In this document: piece by piece, positions 38,807-49,202 of the stretch
How positions within the stretch are numbered: position 1 is the stretch's first letter
How the letters are laid out: each line of letters begins with the position of its first letter
Assembly (NCBI GenBank): GCA_032768795.1
Contig: CP136494.1
Span: 124,001-188,000 of the forward strand
Length of the DNA: 64,000 nucleotides
Source of the DNA: Tremella fuciformis
Taxonomy: Eukaryota; Basidiomycota; Tremellomycetes; Tremellales; Tremellaceae
Direction of reading: 5' to 3'
Notes under the pieces: generated by a model
The model's database searches: none
Seen by the model: the letters and a program-made list of their open reading frames with translations, nothing else
What the model was told of the DNA's origin: nothing
Program-made: the position numbers and the translations under genes

Positions 38807-40157
38807 ATGGAGGAGAGCGAAATCAAAATCAAAGTTGTTACTTTGAATATTACCCTCAATGGGAATCGCATATCGCCACCACACTAGGGCCTGCTTGCCT
38901 GCATCAGATCCGAACCGATTTCGCCAATTTCAGCTGCAGACCAGCTCAAATTTGATAAATTGTTTGCGATAATTTTCCAAAACCTCTCTGAGACAATTCA
39001 AGCGGCCCTGCCAGCCTCAGTCAAAGACTGGACATCAACCTCACCCAAGGCGCTTTGGGACGAATTGAAACGGCAGAATTCCGCCTCTACTGGTGGCAGA
39101 CAGGCCGCATTATTTCAATTGCTTGCCAGGGCATCTATTATCGATGGAGAAGATCCCATGCTGGTTCTAGCAGCCCAACAGAGCGCCCACACTCAGCTGA
39201 ACAGCTCTGGCAAGAAGATTATTTCAGATAAAATCCTTGCATTTTGCATGACACTTGCGCTTCCAGAGTCTTATGCAACCACAAAGCAGAATCTCTGGAT
39301 GCGACAGCCTCTGAGCTCTGCAGAGGTCAAATCGGCAGTACAGGCTGAATTTGGGAGGCGAAAAAATTCGGAATCGGCCACAGCTTTAGCTGCAGCTAGT
39401 CACAACAATTCAGAGTGCAAGAATCAGCAGAACCGGCCAAAATTTAGCCCAAGGCCGAAATCGCTTCCCTCACCCTTGAAGAGAATACCGACACTGGCCC
39501 GGCATCTGCGTTCCATGCCACAGGAACCGCATCGGCCTATCATGCAAATTGCGGCCGCTATAAATTTATTATCGATTCTGGTGCCACACATCACATGTGC
39601 AATGATGCAGCATTGCTGGCGGACCTCAAACCGGTTCAGAAAATGCAAGTTCGCTCTGGAAATTCAGCACAATTGCCTTGGAACATGACCGGTACCCTCT
39701 ACATTGCCGGAATCGCATTTCCAGGCTGCTTATATATTCCTGGGCTTGATCGCAACCTCATTTCGGTGTCAGAAACACCACAGGCCCTAGAATGGAGATT
39801 TGCGGCCGGAAATGCGAGATTATGCAATATCCAGTCCGGGATACCAATCCTCACTGCTCCAAAGCAATCTGGCCTCTATGTTTATCAGGAGGCAAGCGCA
39901 TCAGCCAATATCGCTTCTGCAGCTGATTTACAAGACATCCATGAGCGACTTGGCCATTTTAATATATCCGGAGTGATCAGAGTGGTGAAAAGAGTGGAAG
40001 AATGGGCGATATCGAAACTTCAGCATCAGATGCAAAGTCATTCCAGTGCCAAAGCTGCATTTTAGGCAAAACCGGCCGACTTCCATCATTACCAAGTGGT
40101 ATCAGAGCTTCTACACCGCTTGAAATTGTCCACATTGATTTGTGGGGCCACGACATT
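38807..40157 (+). pseudogene. E0 gag and GAG-pre-integrase, decayed
   Basis: Begins with the common MEESEIKIKVVTL then loses about 10 nt and shifts frame. Downstream, gag (38960-39400), protease IIDSGATHH (about 39570) and HERLGH (about 39940) are readable in changing frames. The zinc knuckle region is shortened. E0 is clearly older than the elements nested in it. The end merges into a damaged integrase start (CACATTGATTTGTGGGGCC) where Copia-A2 inserted. Confidence 0.85.
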
Positions 40158-40338
40158 TGTTGAACAATAAGCACCGTGAATGCCTCATAGCCACCGGAAT
40201 TGCCTCTTTGGGCAGGGTGCGGAGGAGAACGATAAGACGCGACGGCCCAGCTGCGCACAGGCCATCTGACTGCTTGATATATATGTACATTCGGCCCCAA
40301 GAGGGCGATGCATACCACGTCCTAATTGTTGTGTAACA
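40158..40338 (+). repeat. Copia-A2 5' LTR
   Basis: TGTTGAACAATAAGCACC to TTGTTGTGTAACA, followed by the same GATTAAAAGTCC primer site as in A1 and a short 174-nt leader. Confidence 0.9.
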
Positions 40339-40512
40339 GATTAAAAGTCCGAAGACTCAGCTCTGAGCTACCAAGAGCTCGCTGGAGATCATCGCTCGAG
40401 CCGTCGCCGTCAGCCGGGACGCTTGGGAAGATGCCTCTTGTCACCGACAATTGTTACAGCACCCCGCGTGTGCACAGACCGCCGTCAACAGTCTTGGATA
40501 CCTTTATCGCAA

Positions 40513-41656
40513 GATGTCGAGCGCTAGAATCAACATTGACGCGATCCCGAAGCTATCGCACGACCCGTTGTCATACGCGCCGTGGCAAGCAGCGGTCAAG
40601 ATTGCCTTGCAGCTATCAGACCGCTGGAATGCCGCCTTGGGGCTTGATCTCGAGCCAGGGCGGGCAAACGTGGCTGCCCAGCGGCAAGTCCAAGCCGGAT
40701 CTGTCATACCGACAGGATCTGAGGCTGGCGGGCTGAGCTGGGAGGACAAGAGAGAGTGGGAACGGTGGCAAGCCCCAGAGAGCAGGGCGCAGGCGATCTT
40801 GAAGGGGACGGCTTCAGAGGCCGTTCGGCTTGACATCAACCTGCTCGCTGCCGTCGACATGTGGAAGTATTGCGACAGGATGCACAAGGCCGACCTTCTT
40901 GAGAACCAGCGGATTGTGCAAGCTTGCCTTTGGACGCTTGATCTCAAAGGGCCTCCGCAGACGACATGAGTGCCCATGTAGAGACGTTCTCAAAGGCTAT
41001 CGCCGACGGCAAGCGCGTCGGGATCGTCCTGAGCGATGGCGAGCGCGCGCAGAGGTTCCTGTCGACAATCCTGGATCCCGCCTACAACATTGTTCGCGCC
41101 GAGCTAGCCCCCATCGCCAAGAGTGAGCAGACCTGGTCTGTCGTGCTCTCAAAATACACTGCAGAGATTGCTCGACGGCGGGCCAGGCCGCCGCACGGAG
41201 GATCGCTATATCAAGGACGGTTTGATCAGAACGGCTTGACCGAGAGGAGCGGCGACGTCATGGTAGCCGAGCGTCGTCGCAACAAGGCTAGGAAGGATGA
41301 CGAGTGTTGGCGATGCGGAGAGATGGGTCATTAGGAGCGTGACTGCAAGGCTGCACGTCAGCACAAGACTCATGGAGATTGCAGGGACCGACAGAGACGT
41401 CATCGCGACTGGCAGAGCGACACCAAGGACAACGAGGATAGCGACGAGAGCTCTGAGGATGAGCGCTCGGTCGCAGACAAGGACAAACCGCCCACCAAGG
41501 ACAAGCGCATCACCATCCCGACCGAAGGAAGCCTGCTCGCAGCTGGCGGGATCGACGCCTGGATCGGTCTCACCGTCGGCACCACCAAATGGGCCGATCT
41601 GCTTGGCAACCCATGGGCTGAGAGCAAGGCCGTCATCACTGTTGCCGAGGTCAAGG
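40513..41656 (+). pseudogene. Copia-A2 gag
   Basis: Starts MSSARINIDAIPKLSHDP, collinear with A1 gag. A short deletion near 40950 shifts the frame (resumes at 40966 with MSAHVETFSKAI). The zinc knuckle CWRCGEMGH is followed by a TAG at 41332-41334 where A1 has TGG. After the stop the same frame continues with ERDCKAARQHKTHG and an acidic stretch, to the junction with Gypsy-D. Confidence 0.85.
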
Positions 41657-41970
41657 CATGCCAAGTACGACTGGGAATACACCAAGTTGGGTGACAAGCG
41701 CACGGACCCAGAGGTTTCCGAAGGTTCCGCAGTTCCGAAGTTGAATGACGGTGTGGTAGGTGATTGATGTTGTCGCACCAGATCCATCCAAGAGCGATAA
41801 GGGGACCGGATCCTGGGAGTATAGCGGTAGGCCTTCGTTTTGGGCGAATTCTATGTCGATGAAATTGTTTGAGGCTCCAGAGTCGATTAGCGCACGGGCG
41901 CGTTTTTGGGTTGTCGGTGTGTCGAATTCGAGGAATATTGTCAGACCTGTACCCGGTGACCTGTTTTAGA
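41657..41970 (-). pseudogene. Gypsy-D protease, 3' truncated
   Basis: Minus-strand frame reads TIFLEFDTPTTQKRARALID then SGASNNFIDIEFAQ and ends VTQLGVFPVVLGMP, the active site and C-terminal hallmark of Gypsy retropepsin. It stops at the fusion to Copia-A2. Confidence 0.8.
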
Positions 41971-42834
41971 TCCAACTAAAGCTCACCTAAATCAATCTGT
42001 CGGTTCAAGCTGCTAACTATCAATGACTATTCGTAACAGATAGTAACGAACAAGAGTAGAGTGGAACCAAGCTGGGTGAGGAGCGATCAAGACTCACTTC
42101 ACTTATCTTTCTCTCGTCACTGGTACGGTCGATTCTCTAAGTAGATGTTCTATCTAGAGGACTAGTTAACTAGATCGCTGAGGAACTTCCTCTGCGATCT
42201 TCCTTCTTAAGTATCTGCTGACTCTCGCCCGCTCTCTCTCTGATCCTTCTAGCATCGTCCTTCGTGGATCGTTCCATCGTTCTCCTAGTCGCTTCTACTC
42301 GTTCCCAATACTCTCTAGTATTCTCTCGTCGTCTCTCTTCTCTTCTATCGTCTTCTCTCCGCGCTGGCTTGCATCTAATCTCCTTGCGTGCCCGTCGTCG
42401 TCCTTATCGTCCTCGGTCTCCGTCCCGTGGCCCTGACTGTGAGATAACTCTATCCTCCGTTATTGTGGACCTGACTCTTGTCTTTGCGTGCGTTCCTATC
42501 TCAACTCGGCCGATGGAAGACTGAGACGTATCCTTCTATCGTTCTCCAGGTTGTTCCAGCGCTTTCAAGAGCAAGTCGTAGTTATTCGTGACTAATAGTG
42601 ACGGTTCTACCGTACTCACGTTCTTCGGTTCGTAGGATCCTCTGGATGTTTCCGTCGGAAATTGCCTCGTGGTAGTCTCGTGGTCAGGATGCCGTGTCGG
42701 TTTCCTGACAAATATGTGTCGGTCTTGAATTATTCGAATGTTGTCATTCTCTTCCATTCCAATTGCAAGGTATTGGGGGACCTGCTGGCGCTCCTTCTCC
42801 AACCCCAGGTTCCCTTTTGAGGTAGATTGGAGAA
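41971..42834 (-). pseudogene. Gypsy-D gag-protease linker, highly charged
   Basis: After the zinc knuckle, a minus-strand frame (42898-42536) reads LEKERQQVPQYLAIGMEEND and similar. Past one stop, an Arg/Glu-rich stretch follows (REDDRREERRRENTREYWER) to about 42160. It looks like decayed coding sequence for a coiled coil rather than spacer. I do not recognise the segment. Confidence 0.45.
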
Positions 42835-43899
42835 TCACTCTTTTCCCAAAGGGAGAGAGCGGGCACGCTGTGGTCGAGAGGGCGGCGCGACAGGGCATTC
42901 CTTTACGGAGTGACCTTTCTCTGCGCAGTAAAGACAGAGATTGTTGTCCTTGCGTCGTTGGTATTCGGATGGGGTGATCTTCCCACGTTTGGTGAGTCGA
43001 TCCTTGGCAGAGATGAATCCAGCTCGAAGAGATTCGGTTGGTCGAGTGAAAGTCGATTCGGTCAGACGAGTAAAGGTTGATTCCGTGCGTGTTGTCGAAT
43101 TGGACCTGAACCCTGGTCGATTGTAGGTTTGGGTGAAGGTGCGTGTGCCAGAGGACATGGTTGTCGGAGAGCGGTCTCCTTTCTCAACCTGTCGTTCGAA
43201 TAGTCGAGTGTCGATGCGGATGGCAGCATCCTGTAAGTCCTGGAATGTCGCAGGTTTGCCAATTCGAGAGAGCTCGTCCTTGACGTTCTCCTTGAGTCCT
43301 CGATAGAATTGGGCAGCCTTTGCTTCATTGTTCCATTTGACTAGAACGGCGTGTCGCATGAAGTCGGCAAGGTAGGCGGAGGCTGAACCACGTTGTCGGA
43401 GAGCGTAAAGGTGTCGTTCCGCAGTTGCAACTTCATCGGGGTCGCCAAAGGTTTTGCGAAGCTCTGTGCAGAACTTGGTGAAGTCGAACATGTATTCCGG
43501 TTTTGGGTTGGCGGTGACCGATGGTTGAAACCATAAGAAGGCGGTGTCGCGAAGGAAAGATCCGGCGTAGAGGACCTTTGCTTCTTCGGTGGCAAATCGG
43601 TTTGGTTGAAGCGTGATCACCATCATGACCTGAGTGATGAAGGTTGATAGTTTGTTTCGCTGTCCATGGTAGAACTCCGGTTGTGCGACTTTTGGTTCGC
43701 TTGTTCGAGTTGTCGTAGCGGAGGTCATACTGTCGGGTGTGACCTGTCGAGATGTCGGAGGATTGGCGGACAGGTGGGTGACCAATTGTCGAAGATCGTT
43801 GTTTTCGGTTTGAAGTGTGGCGGTCTGAGTAAGGAGGCTTTGAAGCTGCTCCTCGAGGATGGCAATGCGCTCCTGGTTGGTTCCGTTTGAGCGAGACAT
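42835..43899 (-). CDS. Gypsy-D Gag
   Basis: 354 residues from the ATG reading MSRSNGTNQERIAILEEQLQ. An N-terminal coiled coil of heptad-like Leu (about 10-45) is followed by a Ty3-type capsid domain (about 70-220, with FYHGQRNKLSTFITQV, FLRDTAFLWF and YLADFMRHAVLVKW) and a zinc knuckle CLYCAEKGHSVKEC near 335. The frame is open. Family role: assembles the particle and packages element RNA. Stranded in a fragment without pol, it cannot move on its own. Confidence 0.85.
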   Translation of the reverse strand: MSRSNGTNQERIAILEEQLQSLLTQTATLQTENNDLRQLVTHLSANPPTSRQVTPDSMTSATTTRTSEPKVAQPEFYHGQRNKLSTFITQVMMVITLQPNRFATEEAKVLYAGSFLRDTAFLWFQPSVTANPKPEYMFDFTKFCTELRKTFGDPDEVATAERHLYALRQRGSASAYLADFMRHAVLVKWNNEAKAAQFYRGLKENVKDELSRIGKPATFQDLQDAAIRIDTRLFERQVEKGDRSPTTMSSGTRTFTQTYNRPGFRSNSTTRTESTFTRLTESTFTRPTESLRAGFISAKDRLTKRGKITPSEYQRRKDNNLCLYCAEKGHSVKECPVAPPSRPQRARSLPLGKE

Positions 43900-43980
43900 G
43901 TCGAAGGGAGTGTCGACTTTTGGCGAAGGAAGTATAGTCGATGATTGACCAAGCACAAGCTGTGAAGGATCAATCTATAC

Positions 43981-44645
43981 TGTTACGACTTGAACCCGGC
44001 GGCCTTGAGGTCCGGCGACGAGTAGACGGCGGTAGTCGTAATGTGGCAAGCTTGGGTTGCACCAAAAGCGAAGGGTATACAACCACTGAACCTGTGGCTT
44101 GGTCGGACGGCGTAGTAGGGTCGACAATCCACAAAGGCCACGGTGTGGATGTCGATGGTTGAAGTGCTCGAAGGATCCCACGGAGATAGGCGTCGTGGCG
44201 AGCGAAGGTAGAGACGAAGCGAGCGAAGAGAGGCTCGGTGCAAGGCTCTAAGACTAGGTGTAACTTGCGATAGATTGATCCTTGGGGGAAAGGATCAAGA
44301 AGTAGGCTCTTTATATATGTCTACGGGCTGGGTGGCAAATCCGTGTGTGCAACTCCTTCACCTGGAGTTGCCACTCACTCCACCTGACTCCGGGCTGGTG
44401 CCACCTTGGCGCCAGTACGGGCCGGCCTGGGTTCCTAGTTCCACTCGGGGTCACCTGGCGTCACCTGACTTCACCTGGCGTCACCTGGCATTCCCTGATT
44501 CCACCTGGCGTCACCTGGCGGTAGACCCTTCCAGTGTTCCATTTTGGAGAGTGAACCCTTCCGGTATTCCAGCTTGGGGTGTTGCGATCCGGGTGGCGGA
44601 CGGTCGGGGGCCTGTATGGGTGGCAACGGTGACCGGATCGTAACA
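43981..44645 (-). repeat. LTR-D (Gypsy-D 5' LTR)
   Basis: TGTTACGACT to GATCGTAACA, 665 bp, inverted ends TGTTACGA. On the minus strand it precedes gag by about 80 nt. The outer end carries several imperfect repeats of TCACCTGGCG. Part of it recurs at 285-500. Confidence 0.85.
44312..44320 (-). promoter_or_regulatory. TATA box of LTR-D
   Basis: Minus strand reads CATATATAAAGAGCC, well placed to drive the minus-strand gag. Confidence 0.5.
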
Positions 44646-45765
44646 CCTCAAGATCGTGAGGACGCTCGAGACGCCCGCCGTCTTTGGGCTGGCTAGCGGG
44701 GCCACCGTCGATGCCGTCAAGGCCCAGGAGGTCGAGGTTGTGCTCTCGGGACGACGCCTGAGTCTGCAAGACATCTATCTCGTCCCGACTGCTCGAGTCA
44801 GCGAGGATTTGTTGTCGAGGCTGCTTGCCCTCGGCTGGGAAGCAGAGATCAGAGACGGAGGCGGCGCGCTGCAGAGGCAGGACGAGACGCTCACCATGAG
44901 GAGGAGAGGGTCCCTGTGGACCGTTGCTCTCAAGACAGCCACCAGCCCGACCGCCCTGGGCTACACCGCCGCAAGAGACGTCGAGGCCAAAATCGTTGCC
45001 GACCGCTCCCAGGACTCGCAGGACGATGATGAGGGCAAGGGAGCGTCGTTTGGTGATCAGAGGGGAGCAGGGGGAGCCTGTGATGAGAAGGAGGCTGCGC
45101 ATACGGGTCAGAGAACCGTCGGCACCGGCACTGCAGAGCTGGGGATCAGCCCAACCTATCAGAGTGAGATTCCGCCCACCAAGCCGCTCGCCACCGCCGT
45201 TACCGCACACCGTCTTGAAGCCCTACGTCAGGAGGATCAGTACGCGGCGCAGGATCACGGCTACATGCGCATGTTGGCCGTCAATGACAAGGGAGAGACT
45301 AGCGACAATAAAGAGACGATGACGAGTCGTCCTGCAGACAACAGCGGAGAAGACGTGATGCCACATCACGTGTCCGAGTCAGAACGCCGAAACGCCGATA
45401 GTCAGCTCTCGACCCATCAGCCACTGGAGCAACGTTTCCCTGCATGCACATGGGATATGAGGGACTGCATGCATGCAGGGGGAGCTGTGGAGCATTACAG
45501 AGGAGCAGAGCTATCGGAGGACACCAAGATCATCGAGACTGGTGCAGAAATCAAGGAGATTGAGATGATCGCTTCCGAGCTGCCTGGAGCAGTGAACCAT
45601 GCGACGCCCGCATCAGTTGTTCCCGGGCTTCATTGTCATGGTGCAAAGATCGACAGGCTGCAGGACGGCCCAAAGGTGCTCGACGCTGTCCCAGAGACGC
45701 TCAACACCGTTGCAGAGACGCTTGTTGATGAGCTGCAGCCTGCCAACTTCGAGGGGGAGTGTTGA
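44646..45765 (+). CDS. Copia-A2 protease-to-C-terminus frame, pol core absent
   Basis: Open for about 370 residues. Starts in the part of A1 just after the protease active site (VRTLETPAVFGLASG; A1 has VRRLEAPRVFGLASD), continues through the RGSLWTV segment, then passes without a break into a segment unlike A1 (about 44945-45310). It finishes with the A1-type extension: PHHVSESERRNA, RDCMHAGGA and NFEGEC. GAG-pre-integrase, integrase, RT and RNase H are missing, yet no stop occurs and the stop is again inside the 3' LTR. No ATG at the left because it is cut by Gypsy-D. Possibly part of a non-autonomous Gag-protease element. Confidence 0.7.
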
Positions 45766-45940
45766 AGAATAAGCACCGTGAAAGCCTCATAGCCACCAGA
45801 ATTGCCTCTTTGGGCAGGATGCGGCGGAGAACAATAAGATGTGATGGCCCAGCTGCGCACAGGCCATCTGACTGCTTGATATATATGTACATTCGGCCCC
45901 AAGAGGGCAATGCATACCACGCTCTCATCGTTGTGTAACA
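45760..45940 (+). repeat. Copia-A2 3' LTR
   Basis: Near-identical to 40158-40338, preceded by the polypurine tract GAGGGGGAG. Confidence 0.9.
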
Positions 45941-46204
45941 CAGAGTGTCATCTATCAATGGAGCGCGATATTTCCTCACTTGTTATGACGATTTCACAAG
46001 GAAATCGCATTTGTATTTCCTCAAACAAAAATCAGGAGCAATTGAAGCAATTCAGCAATATATTGCGTTAGTTGAACGCCAGCTATCCACCAAAGTCAAA
46101 ACAATCAGATCTGACAATGGTGGTGAATTCTCTTCAAATGAGTGGAAACAATTGATGAGGAATCATGGAATTCAGCATATTCAAGTCCCACCAGATGCGC
46201 ACAC
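45941..46204 (+). pseudogene. E0 integrase fragment
   Basis: Continues E0 after Copia-A2: SSINGARYFLTCYDDFTRKS through RSDNGGEFSSNEWKQ to PPDAHT, where a Chromo-1 LTR begins. The E0 region from here to RT is missing. Confidence 0.88.
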
Positions 46205-46608
46205 TGTCACGGGGCCAGGCCGGTCGTTGACTGATAGGCCCTCTCACACGTGGTCTCTGTCGATCTGTCTCTGTCCTCCACAAGAAGGTGTGTCCTACAG
46301 CCTCTTGTACGTTGACAACACGGCTGCGCCGTTACTTTCTATCCATGGGACTCAATACCACAGTGCTAAGGACGGTCTACGGGTGAGGACTTGTATATAT
46401 ATCACCCGTACCCTCCTCTGCACCGCCTCGGGCTTTCTCCTTGAAACACCATCGATGAGGCTCGAGCTCTAGAGTCGTCGAGGCTACTCGAGGCTTGTCA
46501 AAGCTACTCAAGGATCGACGATAGGCTCACGTGTCGGGCAGGCGTGCTGGGCTGGGGCGAAGGTCATAGGCGTGCGCTAGTGATCATGGAGGCGTGGCCA
46601 ACGTGACA
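46205..46608 (-). repeat. Chromo-1 3' LTR
   Basis: TGTCACGGGG to AACGTGACA, 404 bp, inverted ends. Contains GTATATATATC near 46390 and repeated CTACTCGAGG/CTACTCAAGG motifs. A diverged relative lies at 53128-53440. Confidence 0.8.
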
Positions 46609-46625
46609 CTCTGCCTCCCTCTAAA
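46609..46625 (-). promoter_or_regulatory. Chromo-1 polypurine tract
   Basis: Minus strand reads TTTTAGAGGGAGGCAGAG immediately before the 3' LTR, which fixes element orientation independently of pol. Confidence 0.7.
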
Positions 46626-47360
46626 ATTGAGCTCCTGCGAGATGGCGGGCGAGGTGGGGCAGTTTGTATGGCCTGAGCCTTTGCTCCCGCCTTGCGCTAA
46701 GCCGTCTCTATCGGTCATTCCTCGCAGGGCTGATCTTGAGGGCCTGTGGGTGTGTAAGCAGAGTCTAGCCTCGTCGACGATCCGTCCTTCTTGCTCGCTC
46801 GCGGCCTCGCGCAGCTGATGCTATCTTTCTAGGTGTTGTTGGGGGGTAGGCTGTGTTGTCGTCATGCAGTGACTTGTGGGCGCAGATAGTGTGCGGCTTG
46901 CATGTGTCCCAGGGCGCATGGTGCAGAGGGCGATCCCTGTGCTGACTAGCCCATCCGTTGTCGAGCTGTAGGTGTCTCACACTGGAATTTGCGCGTATGC
47001 AAGTCGACCTCTAGTCGACCTCAGTCACAAGGCCGGGGTCAAATTGCCCAATGCGGAAGTTGCCGCGAGATAGCCGGTGATTGCCGCTCCGCGCTACGCC
47101 CTTCTGTGGATCCTGTTGCTCGTTGCTAGGCAACAAGTCGCCAAACTGTCGTGAAAAGTCGTGTAGCCTGCTCTCGTCGTCAAGCGCCCTCCTGTCCCTT
47201 GTCGCCGCCATGTCCTCTCCAAAAGATACAAGCCCCCTTCGTTGAGGCTGCTCGTCCCATCCATTCCCAACTCTCCAATCCACGCTACCTCATGTTCTCC
47301 AACGCCATCGATCCCACCCTCAAAGTTGTCCTCTGAGGCCGACCTCTACAACTGGTCACC
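46626..47360. other. Chromo-1 3' untranslated region / upstream region of the antisense gene
   Basis: About 735 nt between the polypurine tract and the antisense gene start. No conserved frame. It must hold the promoter of the plus-strand gene if that gene has its own; I see no convincing TATA box. Confidence 0.5.
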
Positions 47361-49062
47361 ATGACCAAATCCCCATCTCCTAGCCCCACAACGCCTCCGT
47401 CCTCTCCCGAGCCGGTCGTCGACGCCCCCCCTCCCAGGCTACTCCCTACCTGGGCAGTCCGTCCTCGCTCTCCAGAGCCCACGCCAGTCAAGGAGATCGA
47501 CAAGGTCGTCGATGAGCTCGACTGGTCGGATGCCGCCAGTGCTGCGCCGAGCGGTGAGTGACTTGTTGACCCACCCTGCCCCCTTATGTTGACGCCTAGG
47601 ACGTACGGCAATACTGCGCTCCGTCGCAGACATCCACGCCGAGATCCGCCGTCACCAGGGGACCGTCAGAGCGGCTTGGGAGGATAGCTGTGCTACCTCC
47701 TTGACATCCAGCGGCTACTCAAACGCGTCGCCCTCGTCCTCCCAAGCCTCCGACGCGTCTTTCGCTGGCAAAAGGCGTTATCGAGAGGCCCAATCACTCC
47801 CATTCGAGCCGGTCTCGCCAAGACCCATTCGACCCTACGTTGGCGGAGGGACTGGATCCCCCATCATCCCGCCGTACCCCTTCGTCTTCCTCGTCCCCCT
47901 TGGCTTGCCCATCCTCCTCTTGCCCGCGCCGTCTATCCCTCCGGCATCCCGCTCTCTGACTCTGCCTGTCAACCCACGCTGTCGTCGACAAATTGAGCCG
48001 CCCAATTCGCCGGGTAACACTCCCTTGCCGACAATTCCACCTCCCCTCACCCTCAAGCGTCGTCGCGTGTTGCCTGTCGGCGGCATGTACTCCTCACGCC
48101 TGCGCTCGGCCTCAACCCAATATTTTGGAGTGTCGGAAGTAGCCACTGCTCACCCGGCCGCCGTGGACAACACAGGAGTAGGAGAAGACGCCGCGGAGGG
48201 GAGCATCCCGACGGGGGAAGGGTCCAAAGCGGGCAGCGAAGGATCCGATGGGGAGCAAAGTGAGGCCTCGTTGAGGCGACTTGAGGCTCGTCCTCAAGTC
48301 CGGTGCAGGAACGCGCAGGACCGCGCCTTTTTCGGTACGTCCGCCTTCTCCCGAGCTCCTTACTCACTCACAGGGCCCTTCTACCAGTCGTTTGGCAGGG
48401 GCTCAAACCGCACTCTCCCTTGGGCTCTTGTGTGTCATCTTCTGTTCTCCTCGAGCTTGCGTCTGATCCTGTAGGCTCAAGCGAAGGGGCGACCCATCCG
48501 CACCCTCGCCGGCTGCCGACAATGCCAGAGGTGTCAAGCGGATGACTTGCCGTGCAGGGTCCTAGATGGGGGCGGGCCAGAGGTGAAATGTTACACTTGT
48601 GGCACTGCCGCGGGTTGTACTTTCAACCCCAGCTCTACCCCTCGACAACCCGCCGGCTCATCCTCGGCGCCCCGCGCTCGCCAAGCCGTGAGCTTTGCGG
48701 ATGCCAGTCCGTCGCCGCCGCCCCCCATCGACACCCCTGTCGTCCGCCCAGCCGCCTTTGCCGACCGACTACGCCGGTCGGTTTGTCAGCCGGTGCCGCA
48801 TCCCAAGCCAGCTCCAGTGGCAGCCTCTGTGTTGACTCCCGTCCGTCCGCCCGCGCCAGCTGCCTTGTCGTGGACACCCTCGACGAGGCTCAACATCGGT
48901 GTCCTCCAGCACCATGTCACCCTGGTGCAGTCCAACCCGGGGGATGGGCCCTATCATGTTGAGGAGGCAAGGCGGCACGCAAGGCTCCTGGGGCTGGATC
49001 TCAGGGCGATGGTGGGCCCAATGTTCGACGACGTGGCGGAGGCAAGTGGGTCGGGGTCGTGA
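47361..49062 (+). CDS. Antisense Zn2Cys6-like accessory gene of Chromo-1 (4 exons)
   Basis: Spliced model: exons 47361-47553, 47600-48334, 48374-48429 and 48475-49062, total 1572 nt, 523 residues. Introns of 46, 39 and 45 nt begin GTGAGT, GTACGT and GTGTGT and end CCTAG, CACAG and TGTAG; the first and third have GTTGAC and TCTGAT branch-like sites. The ATG is in CACCATGA context. The N-terminus is Pro/Ser-rich. A cluster C-x2-C-x6-C-x11-C-x2-C-x5-C at about residues 345-376 resembles fungal Zn2Cys6 domains but with a short last loop. QAVSFADASPSPPPP follows, and then a helical C-terminus (EEARRHARLLGLDL). It lies opposite pol, converging on it with 140 bp between stops. Introns 2 and 3 match the copy at 54104-55169 in position and phase. 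Role unknown; DNA or RNA binding is only a suggestion from the cluster. Confidence 0.75.
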
Positions 49063-49202
49063 ATGTAGATAGTGTACATAGTTCTTTCTTAGCTCATGTT
49101 CATACGTCGTGTTGTTCATGTTGTACAGGGAATGCAGGAATAGGACTCAGCTTGGGTGACGAATCTCGATCCAGATCATCGTCACCGCCAGTAGTCCATG
49201 CG

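Larger units (their letters stand above)
41657..44645 (-). mobile_element. Gypsy-D 5' fragment (LTR, gag, protease)
   Basis: Minus-strand Ty3/Gypsy fragment with, in order, LTR-D, gag, a charged linker and aspartic protease up to VVLGMP. RT, RNase H, integrase and 3' LTR are absent. At the left junction Gypsy-D and Copia-A2 share GGCATGCC, so the rest was probably lost by a microhomology-mediated deletion that also removed part of Copia-A2. Confidence 0.8.
40158..45940 (+). mobile_element. Copia-A2, defective, carrying Gypsy-D
   Basis: 181-bp LTRs (40158-40338 and 45760-45940) of the Copia-A family, differing at a few positions, so it is older than A1. Interior is gag (40513-41656), a Gypsy-D block (41657-44645), then a protease-to-C-terminus frame (44646-45765) with integrase, RT and RNase H missing. 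It lies in the E0 integrase region. I could not find a clean target duplication (left ...gacatt, right cagag). Confidence 0.85.

Noticed and set aside
44461..45210. 249-codon minus-strand frame across LTR-D and Copia-A2
   Set aside because: It runs over an LTR boundary into the antisense of a real Copia-A frame, so it is accidental.
47151..47336. 61-codon frame just upstream of the antisense gene as an extra first exon
   Set aside because: It ends in a stop before the ATG at 47361, with no good splice donor, and the downstream ATG has a better context.
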